64,000 nt of DNA from Oxalobacteraceae bacterium (GTDB lineage: Bacteria > Pseudomonadota > Gammaproteobacteria > Burkholderiales > Burkholderiaceae_D): positions 87,844-151,843 of the forward strand of contig JAUYNR010000047.1 in NCBI GenBank assembly GCA_030698225.1, in the 5' to 3' direction. A program made the translations under genes and the position numbers. Below are positions 1 to 8,117 of the stretch, piece after piece (the first letter of the stretch is position 1; the number at the start of each line of letters is the position of its first letter). The notes under the pieces are model-generated. The model did not search any database. It was given only the letters and a program-made list of their open reading frames with translations, and was not told the DNA's origin.

Positions 1-130
1 CTCCATCAAATAAATCAAACTGGCTCTGAAGTATAACGCCAGATTCCTATTAATATGACTTCACGCAATGCAGTCAGGAGTCGGCCAGATATGGACGCCC
101 AGCCCGCCATTGCCCGGATTATTTAATGGA

Positions 131-213
131 TACATGGAGTATGCTTAAAAACACCATGTTTTCCGCATAATTAATATGCGGCATTAAAAATACAGTACAT
201 AGTATTTTTATAC
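131..213 (+). repeat. Dispersed palindromic intergenic element, copy A
   Basis: An AT-rich spacer element upstream of gabT. It starts with GGAGTATGC, has the core TTTTCCGCATAAT followed by a self-complementary CCGCATA/TATGCGG hairpin (163-181), and ends with AAAATACAGTACATAGTATTTT. The same layout recurs, diverged, at eight other spacers in the window. It ends about 25 bases before the gabT start codon, so it could form part of the gabT 5' leader. Confidence 0.6.
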
Positions 214-239
214 ATAAAAATTACAGAACTGGAGAAAAC

Positions 240-1511
240 ATGGAATTAAGCAACCAAGCCCTGCAGCAGCGCAAAGAAGCCGCCACCGTGCGCGGCGTCG
301 GCGTGATGACCCAGATCTATGTAGATCATGCGAAGAATGCCGAAGTATGGGATGTCGAAGGCCGCCGCTATATCGATTTCACCGGCGGCATCGGCGTGCT
401 CAATACCGGCCACTGCCATCCGAAGATCGTCGCTGCGGTGGAAGCACAGCTGCAAAAATTCACCCACACCTGCTTCCAGGTGTTCCCGTACCAGGGCTAT
501 GTCGAGCTGGCCGAAAAGCTCAACCAGATCACGCCCGGCAGCCACGCCAAGCGCACCGCGCTGTTTTCGACCGGCGCCGAAGCGGCCGAAAACGCGGTCA
601 AGATCGCCCGTGTCGCCACCGGCCGCAGCGGCATCATCGCGTTCTCCGGCGCGTTTCACGGCCGCACGATGATGGGCATGGCGCTGACCGGCAAGGTGGT
701 GCCGTACAAGGCGGGTTTCGGCCCGTTCCCGGCCGACGTCTATCACGCACCGTTCCCGGTGGCGCTGCACGGCGTGACGGTGGACGATTCGCTGCAGGCG
801 CTGGACCGGCTGTTCAAGGCCGACATCGATCCGAAGCGGGTCGCCGCGATCTTCATCGAGCCGATCCAGGGCGAAGGCGGTTTCTATCCGACGCCGCCGG
901 AATTCATGCGCCAGCTGCGCGCGATCTGCGACCTGCACGGCATCCTGCTGGTGGCCGATGAAGTGCAGAGCGGCTTTGCCCGTACCGGCAAGATGTTCGC
1001 CATCGAGCACTACGACGTGATTCCGGATCTGGTGATGATGGCCAAGAGCCTGGCCGGCGGCTTCCCGCTGTCGGCACTGACTGGCCGTGCGGAAATCATG
1101 GACGTGGCCAATCCGGGCGGCCTCGGCGGCACTTATGCGGGCAATCCGCTGGCGGTGGCGGCGGCGCTGGCGGTGCTCGACGTGATCGAGGAAGAAGGCC
1201 TGATCGCGCGCGCCAACCAGCTCGGTGCGCAATTGTGCAGCAGGCTGGAAGGCTTGCGTTCGCAAGTGCCGGAAATCGCCGACGTGCGCGGCCTGGGCGC
1301 GATGGTCGCAGTCGAATTCAACCATCCGGGCAGCAAGCAGCCGAATCCGGACTTCGCCAAGAAGGTCCAGGCCAAGGCGCTGGAGCAAGGCCTGGCATTG
1401 CTGACCTGCGGGATTCATTTCAACGTGATCCGCTTCCTGATGCCGCTGACGATCCAGCCGGAAGTTTTCGAAGAAGGGCTGCACAAACTGGCGCTTGCAA
1501 TGAAAGCGTAA
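240..1511 (+). CDS. gabT: 4-aminobutyrate aminotransferase
   Basis: PLP-dependent class III aminotransferase that moves the amino group of GABA to 2-oxoglutarate, giving succinate semialdehyde and glutamate in the cytoplasm. The 423 residues match the usual family length. Visible features are the N-terminal GGIGVLNTGHCHP substrate/cofactor loop, STGAEAAENAVK (cofactor phosphate binding), the VADEVQSGFARTG segment with the PLP-contacting aspartate, and the Schiff-base lysine at about residue 269 in MAKSLAGGFPLSA. The ATG is preceded by GGAG at good spacing. The partner enzyme gabD lies at 6491, with a Pot-type importer between them, which suggests one uptake-and-degradation island for GABA or putrescine. 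Other class III aminotransferases (5-aminovalerate, putrescine) are possible, but the context favours GABA. Confidence 0.93.
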   Translation: MELSNQALQQRKEAATVRGVGVMTQIYVDHAKNAEVWDVEGRRYIDFTGGIGVLNTGHCHPKIVAAVEAQLQKFTHTCFQVFPYQGYVELAEKLNQITPGSHAKRTALFSTGAEAAENAVKIARVATGRSGIIAFSGAFHGRTMMGMALTGKVVPYKAGFGPFPADVYHAPFPVALHGVTVDDSLQALDRLFKADIDPKRVAAIFIEPIQGEGGFYPTPPEFMRQLRAICDLHGILLVADEVQSGFARTGKMFAIEHYDVIPDLVMMAKSLAGGFPLSALTGRAEIMDVANPGGLGGTYAGNPLAVAAALAVLDVIEEEGLIARANQLGAQLCSRLEGLRSQVPEIADVRGLGAMVAVEFNHPGSKQPNPDFAKKVQAKALEQGLALLTCGIHFNVIRFLMPLTIQPEVFEEGLHKLALAMKA

Positions 1512-1600
1512 AGCAGCAGCGGTACCGCAACGCAGGGACGAGAGCAATCGCAATTGCCGACCTTGTTACGCACATGTCTTGAGCATATATTGGAACGGCT

Positions 1601-1689
1601 TTCGTAGGTCGGGTTAGCAATAGCGTAACCCGACATTCACGGCCGCACATGTCGGGTTACGCGATGAAGCCGCTAACCCGACCTACGAA
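1601..1689. repeat. REP-like composite palindrome
   Basis: Two nested perfect inverted repeats fill the spacer between gabT and the transporter genes. Outer arms of 18 bases lie at 1601-1618 and 1672-1689 (TTCGTAGGTCGGGTTAGC and its complement). Inner arms of 14 bases lie at 1623-1636 and 1649-1662. Each half can also fold alone through TCGGGTTA/TAACCCGA. This matches the widespread GTAGGTCGGGTTAGC type of extragenic palindrome, here as a head-to-head pair. No reading frame crosses it convincingly. Confidence 0.8.
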
Positions 1690-1745
1690 TTCCGACTCGT
1701 TTTGCTCGTGAAATGCGTGACATCAGCTAACTATGGAGACGACAC

Positions 1746-1817
1746 ATGCACCACACCCACCCGCAAGCAGCCATATCGCCGGCCGGCCAGTGCGCCGCGC
1801 GCAGTGCGCACGATTAG
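1746..1817 (+). CDS. Possible 23-residue leader peptide
   Basis: A short frame upstream of the transporter ATPase has its own GGAG (1735-1738) seven bases before ATG. It encodes a His-rich start (MHHTHPQ) and stops at TAG, 52 bases before the TTG start of the next gene. The peptide is hydrophilic with no recognisable domain. It could be a translated leader or chance; only the ribosome binding site and position support it. Confidence 0.3.
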   Translation: MHHTHPQAAISPAGQCAARSAHD

Positions 1818-1869
1818 CCCCCCATCCACCGCAGCGCAAAGTCCGGTCCGGCGCCATGGAGACACAATT

Positions 1870-2982
1870 TTGAATCAGGCAAACACAGTGCAAGAAACAA
1901 CGCGCGACACGCTGGTCGCATTTAAGGGCGTCCAGAAAACCTACGACGGCGAGAACCTGGTCGTCAAAGACTTGAACCTGGATATCCAGCGGGGCGAATT
2001 CCTGACCCTGCTGGGGCCGTCCGGCTCCGGCAAGACCACTTGCCTGATGATGCTGGCCGGCTTCGAGTTTCCCACCGGCGGCGAAATCCGGCTGGACGGG
2101 CAATTGCTCAACAAGGTGCCGCCGCACAAGCGCAACATCGGCATGGTGTTCCAGAACTATGCGTTGTTTCCGCACATGACGGTGGGCCAGAACGTCGCGT
2201 ATCCGCTGCAGGTGCGCGGCCTGGATGCGAATACGCGCGCCGAGAAGGTCAAGAAGGCGCTCGATATGGTGCAGATGGGCAAGTTCGGCGAACGCTATCC
2301 GGCCCAGCTGTCCGGCGGCCAGCAGCAGCGCATCGCGCTGGCGCGCGCGCTGGTGTTCGATCCGAAGCTGGTGCTGATGGACGAGCCGCTGGGCGCGCTC
2401 GACAAGCAGTTGCGCGAGCACATGCAGCTGGAACTGAAGGCGCTGCACAAGCGGCTCGGCGTCACCTTCGTGTATGTCACCCACGATCAGAGCGAAGCGC
2501 TGACGATGTCGGACCGGGTCGCGGTGTTTGACCAGGGCATCATCCAGCAACTGGCGGTGGTCGACCGGCTGTACGAATACCCTGAAAACCAGTTCGTGGC
2601 CGGCTTCATCGGCGACAACAACCGCTTTGCCGGCACCGTCGCATCGGTCTCGGGCCCGCTGGCCGAGGTGTGCCTGCCGGACGGCTCGCTGCTGACCGGC
2701 ACCAACGCCAATGCGGCCGCGGTCGGGCAGGCCGCGGTCGCCTGCATCCGCCCCGAGCGCATCCGCCTGGCGCCGCTGGACGCCGCCACGCCGAACGCGC
2801 TGCGCGTTACCGTCGCCGGCCTGATTTATTTCGGTGACCACGTGCGGGTACGTTGCGCACTGGCGCATCAGGACGATTGCTTCATCAAGCTGACTCTCGG
2901 TGATCCGGCGCTGTCCGGATTGGCGGAAGGCACGCAGGTGGCGCTGGACCTGAGTCCGGACCGCTTGCGCATTTTCATTTAG
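1870..2982 (+). CDS. Pot-type ABC transporter ATP-binding protein
   Basis: ATPase subunit of a spermidine/putrescine-type (possibly GABA) importer on the cytoplasmic face of the inner membrane. Walker A GPSGSGKT is at about residues 49-56, the Q-loop in VFQNYALFPH, the signature LSGGQ at 147-151, Walker B VLMDEP at 168-173 and the switch histidine in VYVTHDQSEA. The last 90 residues form a TOBE domain typical of PotA-like proteins. I chose TTG at 1870 (370 residues) because GGAG at 1858-1861 precedes it and homology begins just after. GTG at 1888 is possible. The frame is open up to 1702, but that stretch lacks family similarity. The binding protein and permeases follow. Confidence 0.9.
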   Translation: MNQANTVQETTRDTLVAFKGVQKTYDGENLVVKDLNLDIQRGEFLTLLGPSGSGKTTCLMMLAGFEFPTGGEIRLDGQLLNKVPPHKRNIGMVFQNYALFPHMTVGQNVAYPLQVRGLDANTRAEKVKKALDMVQMGKFGERYPAQLSGGQQQRIALARALVFDPKLVLMDEPLGALDKQLREHMQLELKALHKRLGVTFVYVTHDQSEALTMSDRVAVFDQGIIQQLAVVDRLYEYPENQFVAGFIGDNNRFAGTVASVSGPLAEVCLPDGSLLTGTNANAAAVGQAAVACIRPERIRLAPLDAATPNALRVTVAGLIYFGDHVRVRCALAHQDDCFIKLTLGDPALSGLAEGTQVALDLSPDRLRIFI

Positions 2983-3020
2983 GTTTTACCCCCCAAACCA
3001 TAAAATAACGAGGAGTTGCA

Positions 3021-4061
3021 ATGAGACAGTTAGTCAAACCCATCCTGGCATCCGCAGTATTGACGGTCGGCCTGGTCGGCCACACATACGCAGCCGACAT
3101 CACGGTCGTCAATTTCGGCGGCGCCAACGGTGCCGCACAAAAGGCCGCGTATATCGAACCGTTCGAAAAAACCTCCGGCAATAAAGTGGTGATGGTCGAA
3201 TACAACGGCGAATTGGCCAAACTCAAGGCGATGGTCGAAACCAAAAAGGTAAGCTGGGATGTGGTGGAAATCGAAGCCGGCATCATCGGCCAGGCGTGCG
3301 AAGAGGGTTTGCTGGAAAAAATCGATCTGAACAAGATCGGCAAGAAAGCCGATTTCATGCCGGAAGCGATCCATGAATGCGGCATCGGCACCTTCGTCTG
3401 GTCCACCGTGCTGGCGTATGACGCCGACAAGCTCAAGACGGCGCCTGCCGGCTGGGCCGATTTCTGGAACGTCAAGAAATTCCCCGGCAAGCGCGCGATG
3501 CGCAAGGGAGCGCGCTACAACCTGGAATTCGCGCTGATGGCCGATGGGGTTCCGACCAAGGATGTCTACAAGGTGCTGGCAACCAAGGCCGGGGTCGAGC
3601 GCGCGTTCAAGAAGCTCGATGAACTCAAGCCCAACATCCAGTGGTGGGAGGCCGGTGCGCAGCCGCCGCAATTCCTGGTGGCCGGCGATGTGGCGATGTC
3701 CACCGCCTACAACGGCCGCATCGATTCGGCCCAGCGCGAAGGCAAGAACCTGAAAGTGGTCTGGGCCGGCAGCATCTACGATCTTGACTACTGGGTCATT
3801 CCTAAGGGTTCACCAAACAAGGCTGCAGCAGAGAAATTCATTGCCTACGCCAGCTCGCCGGAAGCGCAAAAGAACTATGCCCAGAAGATCGCCTACGGCC
3901 CCATCAACAACAATGCATTGAAGATGCTGGACGCCAAGACATTGGCCGATCTGCCGACCTCGGCCAAGAACTCAAAAGATGCTGTGGCGAATAATCTGAA
4001 ATTCTGGACCGATCATGCTGAAGACCTGGAGCAGCGATTCACCGCCTGGGCTGCAAAATAG
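3021..4061 (+). CDS. Periplasmic polyamine/GABA-type substrate-binding protein
   Basis: Extracellular solute-binding protein of the PotD/PotF class (346 residues) that captures substrate for the adjacent permeases. Residues 1-24 form a clear Sec signal peptide: a basic start, a hydrophobic core and a cleavage site in HTYA-AD. The mature start ITVVNFGGANG and the later YNGELAKLKAMVE are typical of this class. GAGGAG stands ahead of the ATG. A hairpin with a T-run directly downstream (4120-4158) should end most transcripts here, giving more binding protein than permease. Substrate is inferred from gabT and gabD on either side, not from binding residues. Confidence 0.88.
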   Translation: MRQLVKPILASAVLTVGLVGHTYAADITVVNFGGANGAAQKAAYIEPFEKTSGNKVVMVEYNGELAKLKAMVETKKVSWDVVEIEAGIIGQACEEGLLEKIDLNKIGKKADFMPEAIHECGIGTFVWSTVLAYDADKLKTAPAGWADFWNVKKFPGKRAMRKGARYNLEFALMADGVPTKDVYKVLATKAGVERAFKKLDELKPNIQWWEAGAQPPQFLVAGDVAMSTAYNGRIDSAQREGKNLKVVWAGSIYDLDYWVIPKGSPNKAAAEKFIAYASSPEAQKNYAQKIAYGPINNNALKMLDAKTLADLPTSAKNSKDAVANNLKFWTDHAEDLEQRFTAWAAK

Positions 4062-4119
4062 CTTGTCTCCTCGCCCGTCGGGCGCCCCGCGATGCGGGGA
4101 CGCGTGACGGGTTTTGATG

Positions 4120-4158
4120 CTGCCCACGGCAGCTTTGTGGGCAGTATTTTTATTTTTT
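4120..4158 (+). terminator. Intra-operon rho-independent terminator or attenuator
   Basis: Perfect 8-bp stem CTGCCCAC (4120-4127) / GTGGGCAG (4137-4144), nine-base loop, then a T-rich run (TATTTTTATTTTTT). It lies between the binding-protein stop and the first permease start, so it probably sets unequal expression within the operon. It also argues against starting the permease at an ATG upstream of 4171. Confidence 0.8.
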
Positions 4159-4170
4159 CTGGCATTCATT

Positions 4171-5463
4171 ATGAACTTACTGGCATCGGGTATTGCGCCG
4201 AACCCTGCACTGGAATCGGCATCAATCGCGCCCTCAGTGCCGCAGCTCAAGCGCGACCTGCGCCGGGCGCAGCTGCGCAAGCGCACCATGGCGCTGGCGC
4301 TGATCGCGCCGCTGGCGATTTTTCTGATGATTACTTTTGTGGTGCCGATCGCGGTTTTGCTCAAGCGCGCGATCGAGAATCCGGAAGTGGCAACCACCTT
4401 GCCCCACACCGTTGCCGCGCTGTCGAAGTGGGACCGCAAGCAGGTGCCGGGCGATGCCGCCTTCGTCGCGCTGGCGCAGGACCTGACGCTGGCCAAGCAA
4501 CAAAATACCGCCGGTGCGCTGGCCCGCCGCATCAATAGCGAGATTCCCGGAGCGCGTTCGGTCATCATGAAGACGATGCGCGCGATGCCGCCGGTCGATG
4601 CCGACGGCCAGCCGATCCCCGCCACCGGCATCCGGCAAGCGCTGATCGAACTCGACGCACAGTGGGCCGAGCCGGAATACTGGCGCGTGATCGCCAAGAA
4701 CGGCTCCAGGTATTCGCCGTATTACCTGCTGGCCTCGGTCGATATGCAGCAGGACAGTCTGGGCCAGATCGAAAGAAAGCCGGCAGACCAGTCCGCCTAC
4801 CAGGAGATTTTCGGCCGCACCTTCCTGATCAGCATGGTCGCCACCCTGTGTTGCCTGGCGATCGGCTACCCGCTCGCATACTGGCTATCGACGATGTCGG
4901 AGCGGCGCTCCAATCTGTTCATGATTCTGGTGCTGATCCCGTTCTGGACCTCGATCCTGGTGCGGGTCGCATCCTGGATCGTGCTGCTGCAGTCCGAAGG
5001 CTTGGTCAACACCGCGCTGATGTCATTGGGATTGACGCATGCGCCGCTGGAGCTGCTGTTCAACCGGATCGGCGTCTACATCTCGATGACCCATATCCTG
5101 CTGCCGTTCATGATCCTGCCGCTGTATAGCGTGATGAAATCGATCCCGCCGACCTATCTGCGCGCCGCCATTTCGCTGGGCAGCCATCCGTTTGCCGCAT
5201 TCTGGCGCGTGTATGTGCCGCAAACCTATCCGGGCATCGGCGCCGGCGGCTTGCTGGTGTTCATCCTGGCGCTCGGTTACTACATTACGCCGGCCTTGCT
5301 GGGCGGCCCGAACGAGCAGTTGGTCAGCTATTACGTGGCTTACTTCACCAATGTGACGCTCAACTGGGGCATGGCTTCCGCGCTCGGCGCGTTGCTGTTT
5401 GCCGCAACCCTGGTGCTGTACGGCGTGTATCGGCGTTTCGCCAAACTTGAAGTCAGCATGTGA
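4171..5463 (+). CDS. Pot-type ABC transporter permease (PotB-like) with large periplasmic insert
   Basis: Inner-membrane permease, 430 residues from ATG 4171. TM1 is at about residues 41-64, followed by about 150 hydrophilic residues (65-210) before the next helix (about 220-242) and the standard BPD_transp core. The cytoplasmic coupling (EAA) loop is visible in SIPPTYLRAAISLGSHPF at about 325-345. PotB proteins are usually near 280-310 residues, so the TM1-TM2 insert is the unusual part, though it is seen in some members of this COG1176 group. The start at 4171 follows the terminator. An upstream in-frame ATG at 4117 lies inside the terminator stem region and is unlikely. Confidence 0.87.
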   Translation: MNLLASGIAPNPALESASIAPSVPQLKRDLRRAQLRKRTMALALIAPLAIFLMITFVVPIAVLLKRAIENPEVATTLPHTVAALSKWDRKQVPGDAAFVALAQDLTLAKQQNTAGALARRINSEIPGARSVIMKTMRAMPPVDADGQPIPATGIRQALIELDAQWAEPEYWRVIAKNGSRYSPYYLLASVDMQQDSLGQIERKPADQSAYQEIFGRTFLISMVATLCCLAIGYPLAYWLSTMSERRSNLFMILVLIPFWTSILVRVASWIVLLQSEGLVNTALMSLGLTHAPLELLFNRIGVYISMTHILLPFMILPLYSVMKSIPPTYLRAAISLGSHPFAAFWRVYVPQTYPGIGAGGLLVFILALGYYITPALLGGPNEQLVSYYVAYFTNVTLNWGMASALGALLFAATLVLYGVYRRFAKLEVSM

Positions 5464-5476
5464 TCGGAAACCAGCG

Positions 5477-6313
5477 ATGAAAACTTCCTTGCCCTTATTC
5501 CCGCCCTATCTGTCGCTGATCGAGCGCGTCTGGTTCTTTTTCCTGCGCGGCTTCAACCTGCTGGCACTGGTATTTCTGGTGCTGCCGATCCTGGTGATCA
5601 TTCCGCTGTCGTTTTCGGACAGCACCTTCCTGTCGTATCCGATGCCCGGCTATTCGATGCGCTGGTATGAAAATCTGATCCAGTCCGACGCCTGGGTCAG
5701 CGCTGCCAAGAACAGCTTCATCGTCGCGCCGATGGCCACGCTGATCGCCACCGTACTCGGCACGCTGGCTGCGGTCGGGCTGAACAAGGCCGATTTTCCC
5801 GGCAAGGGCTTGCTGATGGCGGTGCTGATCTCGCCGATGGTGGTGCCGGCAGTGGTGGTCGGGGTCGGCATGTATATCTTCTTCGCGCAAATCGGCCTGG
5901 CCGACAGTTACACCGGCCTGATCCTGGCCCATGCGGCGCTGGGTGCGCCGTTCGTGGTGACCACGGTATCGGCCACCTTGCAGGGTTTCAACCACAACCT
6001 GGTGCGCGCCAGCCAGAGCCTGGGCGCCAGCCCGCTGACGACGTTTTTCCGCATCACGCTGCCGGTGATTGCGCCGGGACTGATCTCCGGCGCTTTGTTC
6101 GCATTCGCCACCTCGTTTGACGAGGTCGTCATCACGCTGTTCGTGGCCGGACCCAACCAGACCACCTTGCCGCGCCAGATGTTTACCGGCATACGCGAAA
6201 ACATCAGCCCGACCATCGCCGCGCTGGCGACCATTTTGATCATATTTTCCACCTGCTTGCTACTGGTTTTGGAGTGGCTGCGCGGCCGCAACAAGGCTGC
6301 GGCCAGAATCTAA
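5477..6313 (+). CDS. Pot-type ABC transporter permease (PotC-like)
   Basis: Second inner-membrane permease, 278 residues, with about six hydrophobic helices starting at LLALVFLVLPILVIIPL. The EAA coupling loop is NLVRASQSLGASPLTTFF at roughly residues 170-188. It starts 13 bases after the previous stop and ends in a 12-bp inverted repeat straddling its stop codon. It would pair with the 430-residue permease and two ATPase subunits to form the importer. Confidence 0.9.
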   Translation: MKTSLPLFPPYLSLIERVWFFFLRGFNLLALVFLVLPILVIIPLSFSDSTFLSYPMPGYSMRWYENLIQSDAWVSAAKNSFIVAPMATLIATVLGTLAAVGLNKADFPGKGLLMAVLISPMVVPAVVVGVGMYIFFAQIGLADSYTGLILAHAALGAPFVVTTVSATLQGFNHNLVRASQSLGASPLTTFFRITLPVIAPGLISGALFAFATSFDEVVITLFVAGPNQTTLPRQMFTGIRENISPTIAALATILIIFSTCLLLVLEWLRGRNKAAARI

Positions 6314-6358
6314 CGGTCATGGCAGCCACACCCGATTTTAAAATTCGCCATGACCGTT
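6312..6358. repeat. 12-bp inverted repeat across the permease stop codon
   Basis: AACGGTCATGGC (6312-6323) is matched exactly by GCCATGACCGTT (6347-6358), giving a 12-bp stem with a 23-base loop. The following bases are TCCCCCC rather than a T-run, so it may stabilise the 3' end or act weakly in termination, not as a classical terminator. Confidence 0.6.
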
Positions 6359-6438
6359 TCCCCCCACCCCAACCCTCCCCCGCGAGCGAATCGCATAGCG
6401 ATTCGGGCACTAGGAAAAGCCATGCCGGGAGAGGGGGA
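6358..6438. repeat. CCCCAACCCTCCCCCGC-type dispersed repeat
   Basis: C-rich arm CACCCCAACCCTCCCCCG with the partner GGGAGAGGGGG about 50 bases later, and an inner CGAATCGCATAGCGATTCG palindrome. The same C-rich arm type occurs in frame inside hsdR (32384) and in a worn form inside rsmB (59299). This is a common Gram-negative extragenic palindrome. It separates the permease from gabD. Confidence 0.6.
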
Positions 6439-6490
6439 CGAAGGCTCGCTGCGCGAGTTTCACGTTAATTCACATTACGGAGATTTCCCC

Positions 6491-7945
6491 ATGCTGCAAT
6501 TAAAAGATCCGTCGCTGCTGCGACAACAAGCGTACCTGGATGGCAAATGGTGCGATGCCGATGACGGCAGCACGATACCCGTCACCAATCCGGCCACCGG
6601 CGAGGTATTGGGCACGGTGCCGAAGATGGGCGCCGCCGAGACCAAGCGTGCAATCGATGCCGCGAACGCCGCCTGGCCCGCCTGGCGCAAGAAGACCGCC
6701 AAGGAGCGCAGCGCGATCCTGCGCAAGTGGAACGACCTGATGCTGGCCAATGTCGACGACCTGGGCTTGCTGATGACCGCCGAGCAAGGCAAGCCGCTGG
6801 CCGAGGCCAAGGGCGAAGTCGTCTACGCTGCCTCGTTCATCGAATGGTTTGCCGAAGAAGGCAAGCGCGTCGCCGGCGAAACCCTGCAATCGCCATGGCC
6901 GGACCGCCGCCTAGTGGTGGTCAAGGAACCGATCGGCGTTTGTGCGGCGATCACGCCGTGGAACTTCCCGTCCGCGATGATCACCCGCAAGGCCGGCCCG
7001 GCGCTGGCGGCGGGTTGCCCGATGGTGGTCAAGCCGGCCGAATCGACGCCGTTCTCGGCGCTGGCAATGGCAGAGCTGGGCGAACGGGCCGGCATTCCGG
7101 CCGGGATCTTCAGCGTCATCACCGGTTCTTCGCGCGCCATCGGCGGCGAGATGACGTCCAATCCGATCGTGCGCAAGCTGACGTTTACCGGTTCGACCGA
7201 AGTCGGCCGTCTGCTGATGGCGCAAAGCGCGCCGACGATCAAAAAACTGTCGCTGGAACTGGGCGGCAATGCGCCGTTCATCGTGTTCGACGATGCCGAT
7301 CTGGATGCCGCGATCGAAGGTGCGCTGGCCTCGAAATACCGCAATGCCGGCCAGACCTGCGTCTGCGCCAACCGGATTTACGTGCAGGACGGCGTGTACG
7401 ACGCGTTTGCCGCCAAACTGGTGGCGGCGGTGGCCAAGCTGAAGGTCGGCAACGGCTTTGATGAAGGCGTCACGCAAGGGCCGTTGATCGATGTCAAGGC
7501 GATCGAAAAAGTCGAGGAGCACATCGCCGATGCGCTGGCCAAGGGCGGCCGCCTGCTGGCCGGCGGCAAGCGCCATGCACTCGGCCACAGCTTCTTTGAG
7601 CCGACCATCATCGCCGACGTCACCAGCGAGATGCGGGTGGCCAGCGAGGAAACCTTCGGCCCGCTGGCGCCGTTGTTCCGTTTCAAGACCGAGGAAGACG
7701 TGTTGACGCAAGCCAACGACACCGAATTCGGTTTGGCCAGCTATTTCTACACACGCGACATCGGCCGCGCATGGCGCGTTGCAGAAGGTCTGGAATCCGG
7801 CATGGTCGGCATCAACAGCGGCCTGATTTCGAACGAAATCGCGCCGTTCGGCGGCGTCAAGCAGTCCGGCCTGGGGCGCGAAGGCTCGACCTACGGCATG
7901 GACGACTACCTGGTGATCAAGTATCTGTGCATAGGCGGCATTTAA
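6491..7945 (+). CDS. gabD: Succinate-semialdehyde dehydrogenase (NAD(P)+)
   Basis: Oxidises succinate semialdehyde from GabT to succinate for the TCA cycle. A 484-residue aldehyde dehydrogenase: TPWNFPSAMI and KPAESTPFSA (cofactor binding), FTGSTEVGR, the general base glutamate at about 256 in LELGGNAP, and the nucleophile Cys at about 290 in GQTCVCANR. The double cysteine CVC is typical of GabD. ATG 6491 has GGAG eight bases upstream (6479-6482). The open frame runs back to 6350 only through the C-rich repeat, so the longer form is rejected. Glutarate-semialdehyde dehydrogenase activity cannot be excluded. Confidence 0.93.
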   Translation: MLQLKDPSLLRQQAYLDGKWCDADDGSTIPVTNPATGEVLGTVPKMGAAETKRAIDAANAAWPAWRKKTAKERSAILRKWNDLMLANVDDLGLLMTAEQGKPLAEAKGEVVYAASFIEWFAEEGKRVAGETLQSPWPDRRLVVVKEPIGVCAAITPWNFPSAMITRKAGPALAAGCPMVVKPAESTPFSALAMAELGERAGIPAGIFSVITGSSRAIGGEMTSNPIVRKLTFTGSTEVGRLLMAQSAPTIKKLSLELGGNAPFIVFDDADLDAAIEGALASKYRNAGQTCVCANRIYVQDGVYDAFAAKLVAAVAKLKVGNGFDEGVTQGPLIDVKAIEKVEEHIADALAKGGRLLAGGKRHALGHSFFEPTIIADVTSEMRVASEETFGPLAPLFRFKTEEDVLTQANDTEFGLASYFYTRDIGRAWRVAEGLESGMVGINSGLISNEIAPFGGVKQSGLGREGSTYGMDDYLVIKYLCIGGI

Positions 7946-7985
7946 CCATTGCTGCAGCGGGCGCCTCCGGCGCCTGCCGTTGCAT

Positions 7986-8062
7986 TAAATATACTGAGTA
8001 CTGTAATTTTATATACGCATGAAAACCATGCGCATGGGCAGCAGTTTTGTTGCATACCCTCA
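7986..8062 (-). repeat. Dispersed palindromic intergenic element, copy H
   Basis: Read on the minus strand it begins GGGTATGC and ends AAAATTACAGTACTCAGTATATTT, very close to the end of copy A. The middle holds GCATGG/CCATGC self-complementary runs. It lies between the 3' ends of gabD and the transposase-like gene, which converge. Confidence 0.5.
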
Positions 8063-8117
8063 CTTTTTCATTCTGCAAGGCAGTGCTTGCTGGACAGGAT
8101 GGCGCGGATCTGCCCGC

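Noticed and set aside
246..1553. 435-residue minus-strand frame opposite gabT
   Set aside because: Arg/His-rich antisense shadow of a GC-rich gene; no domain, no ribosome site.
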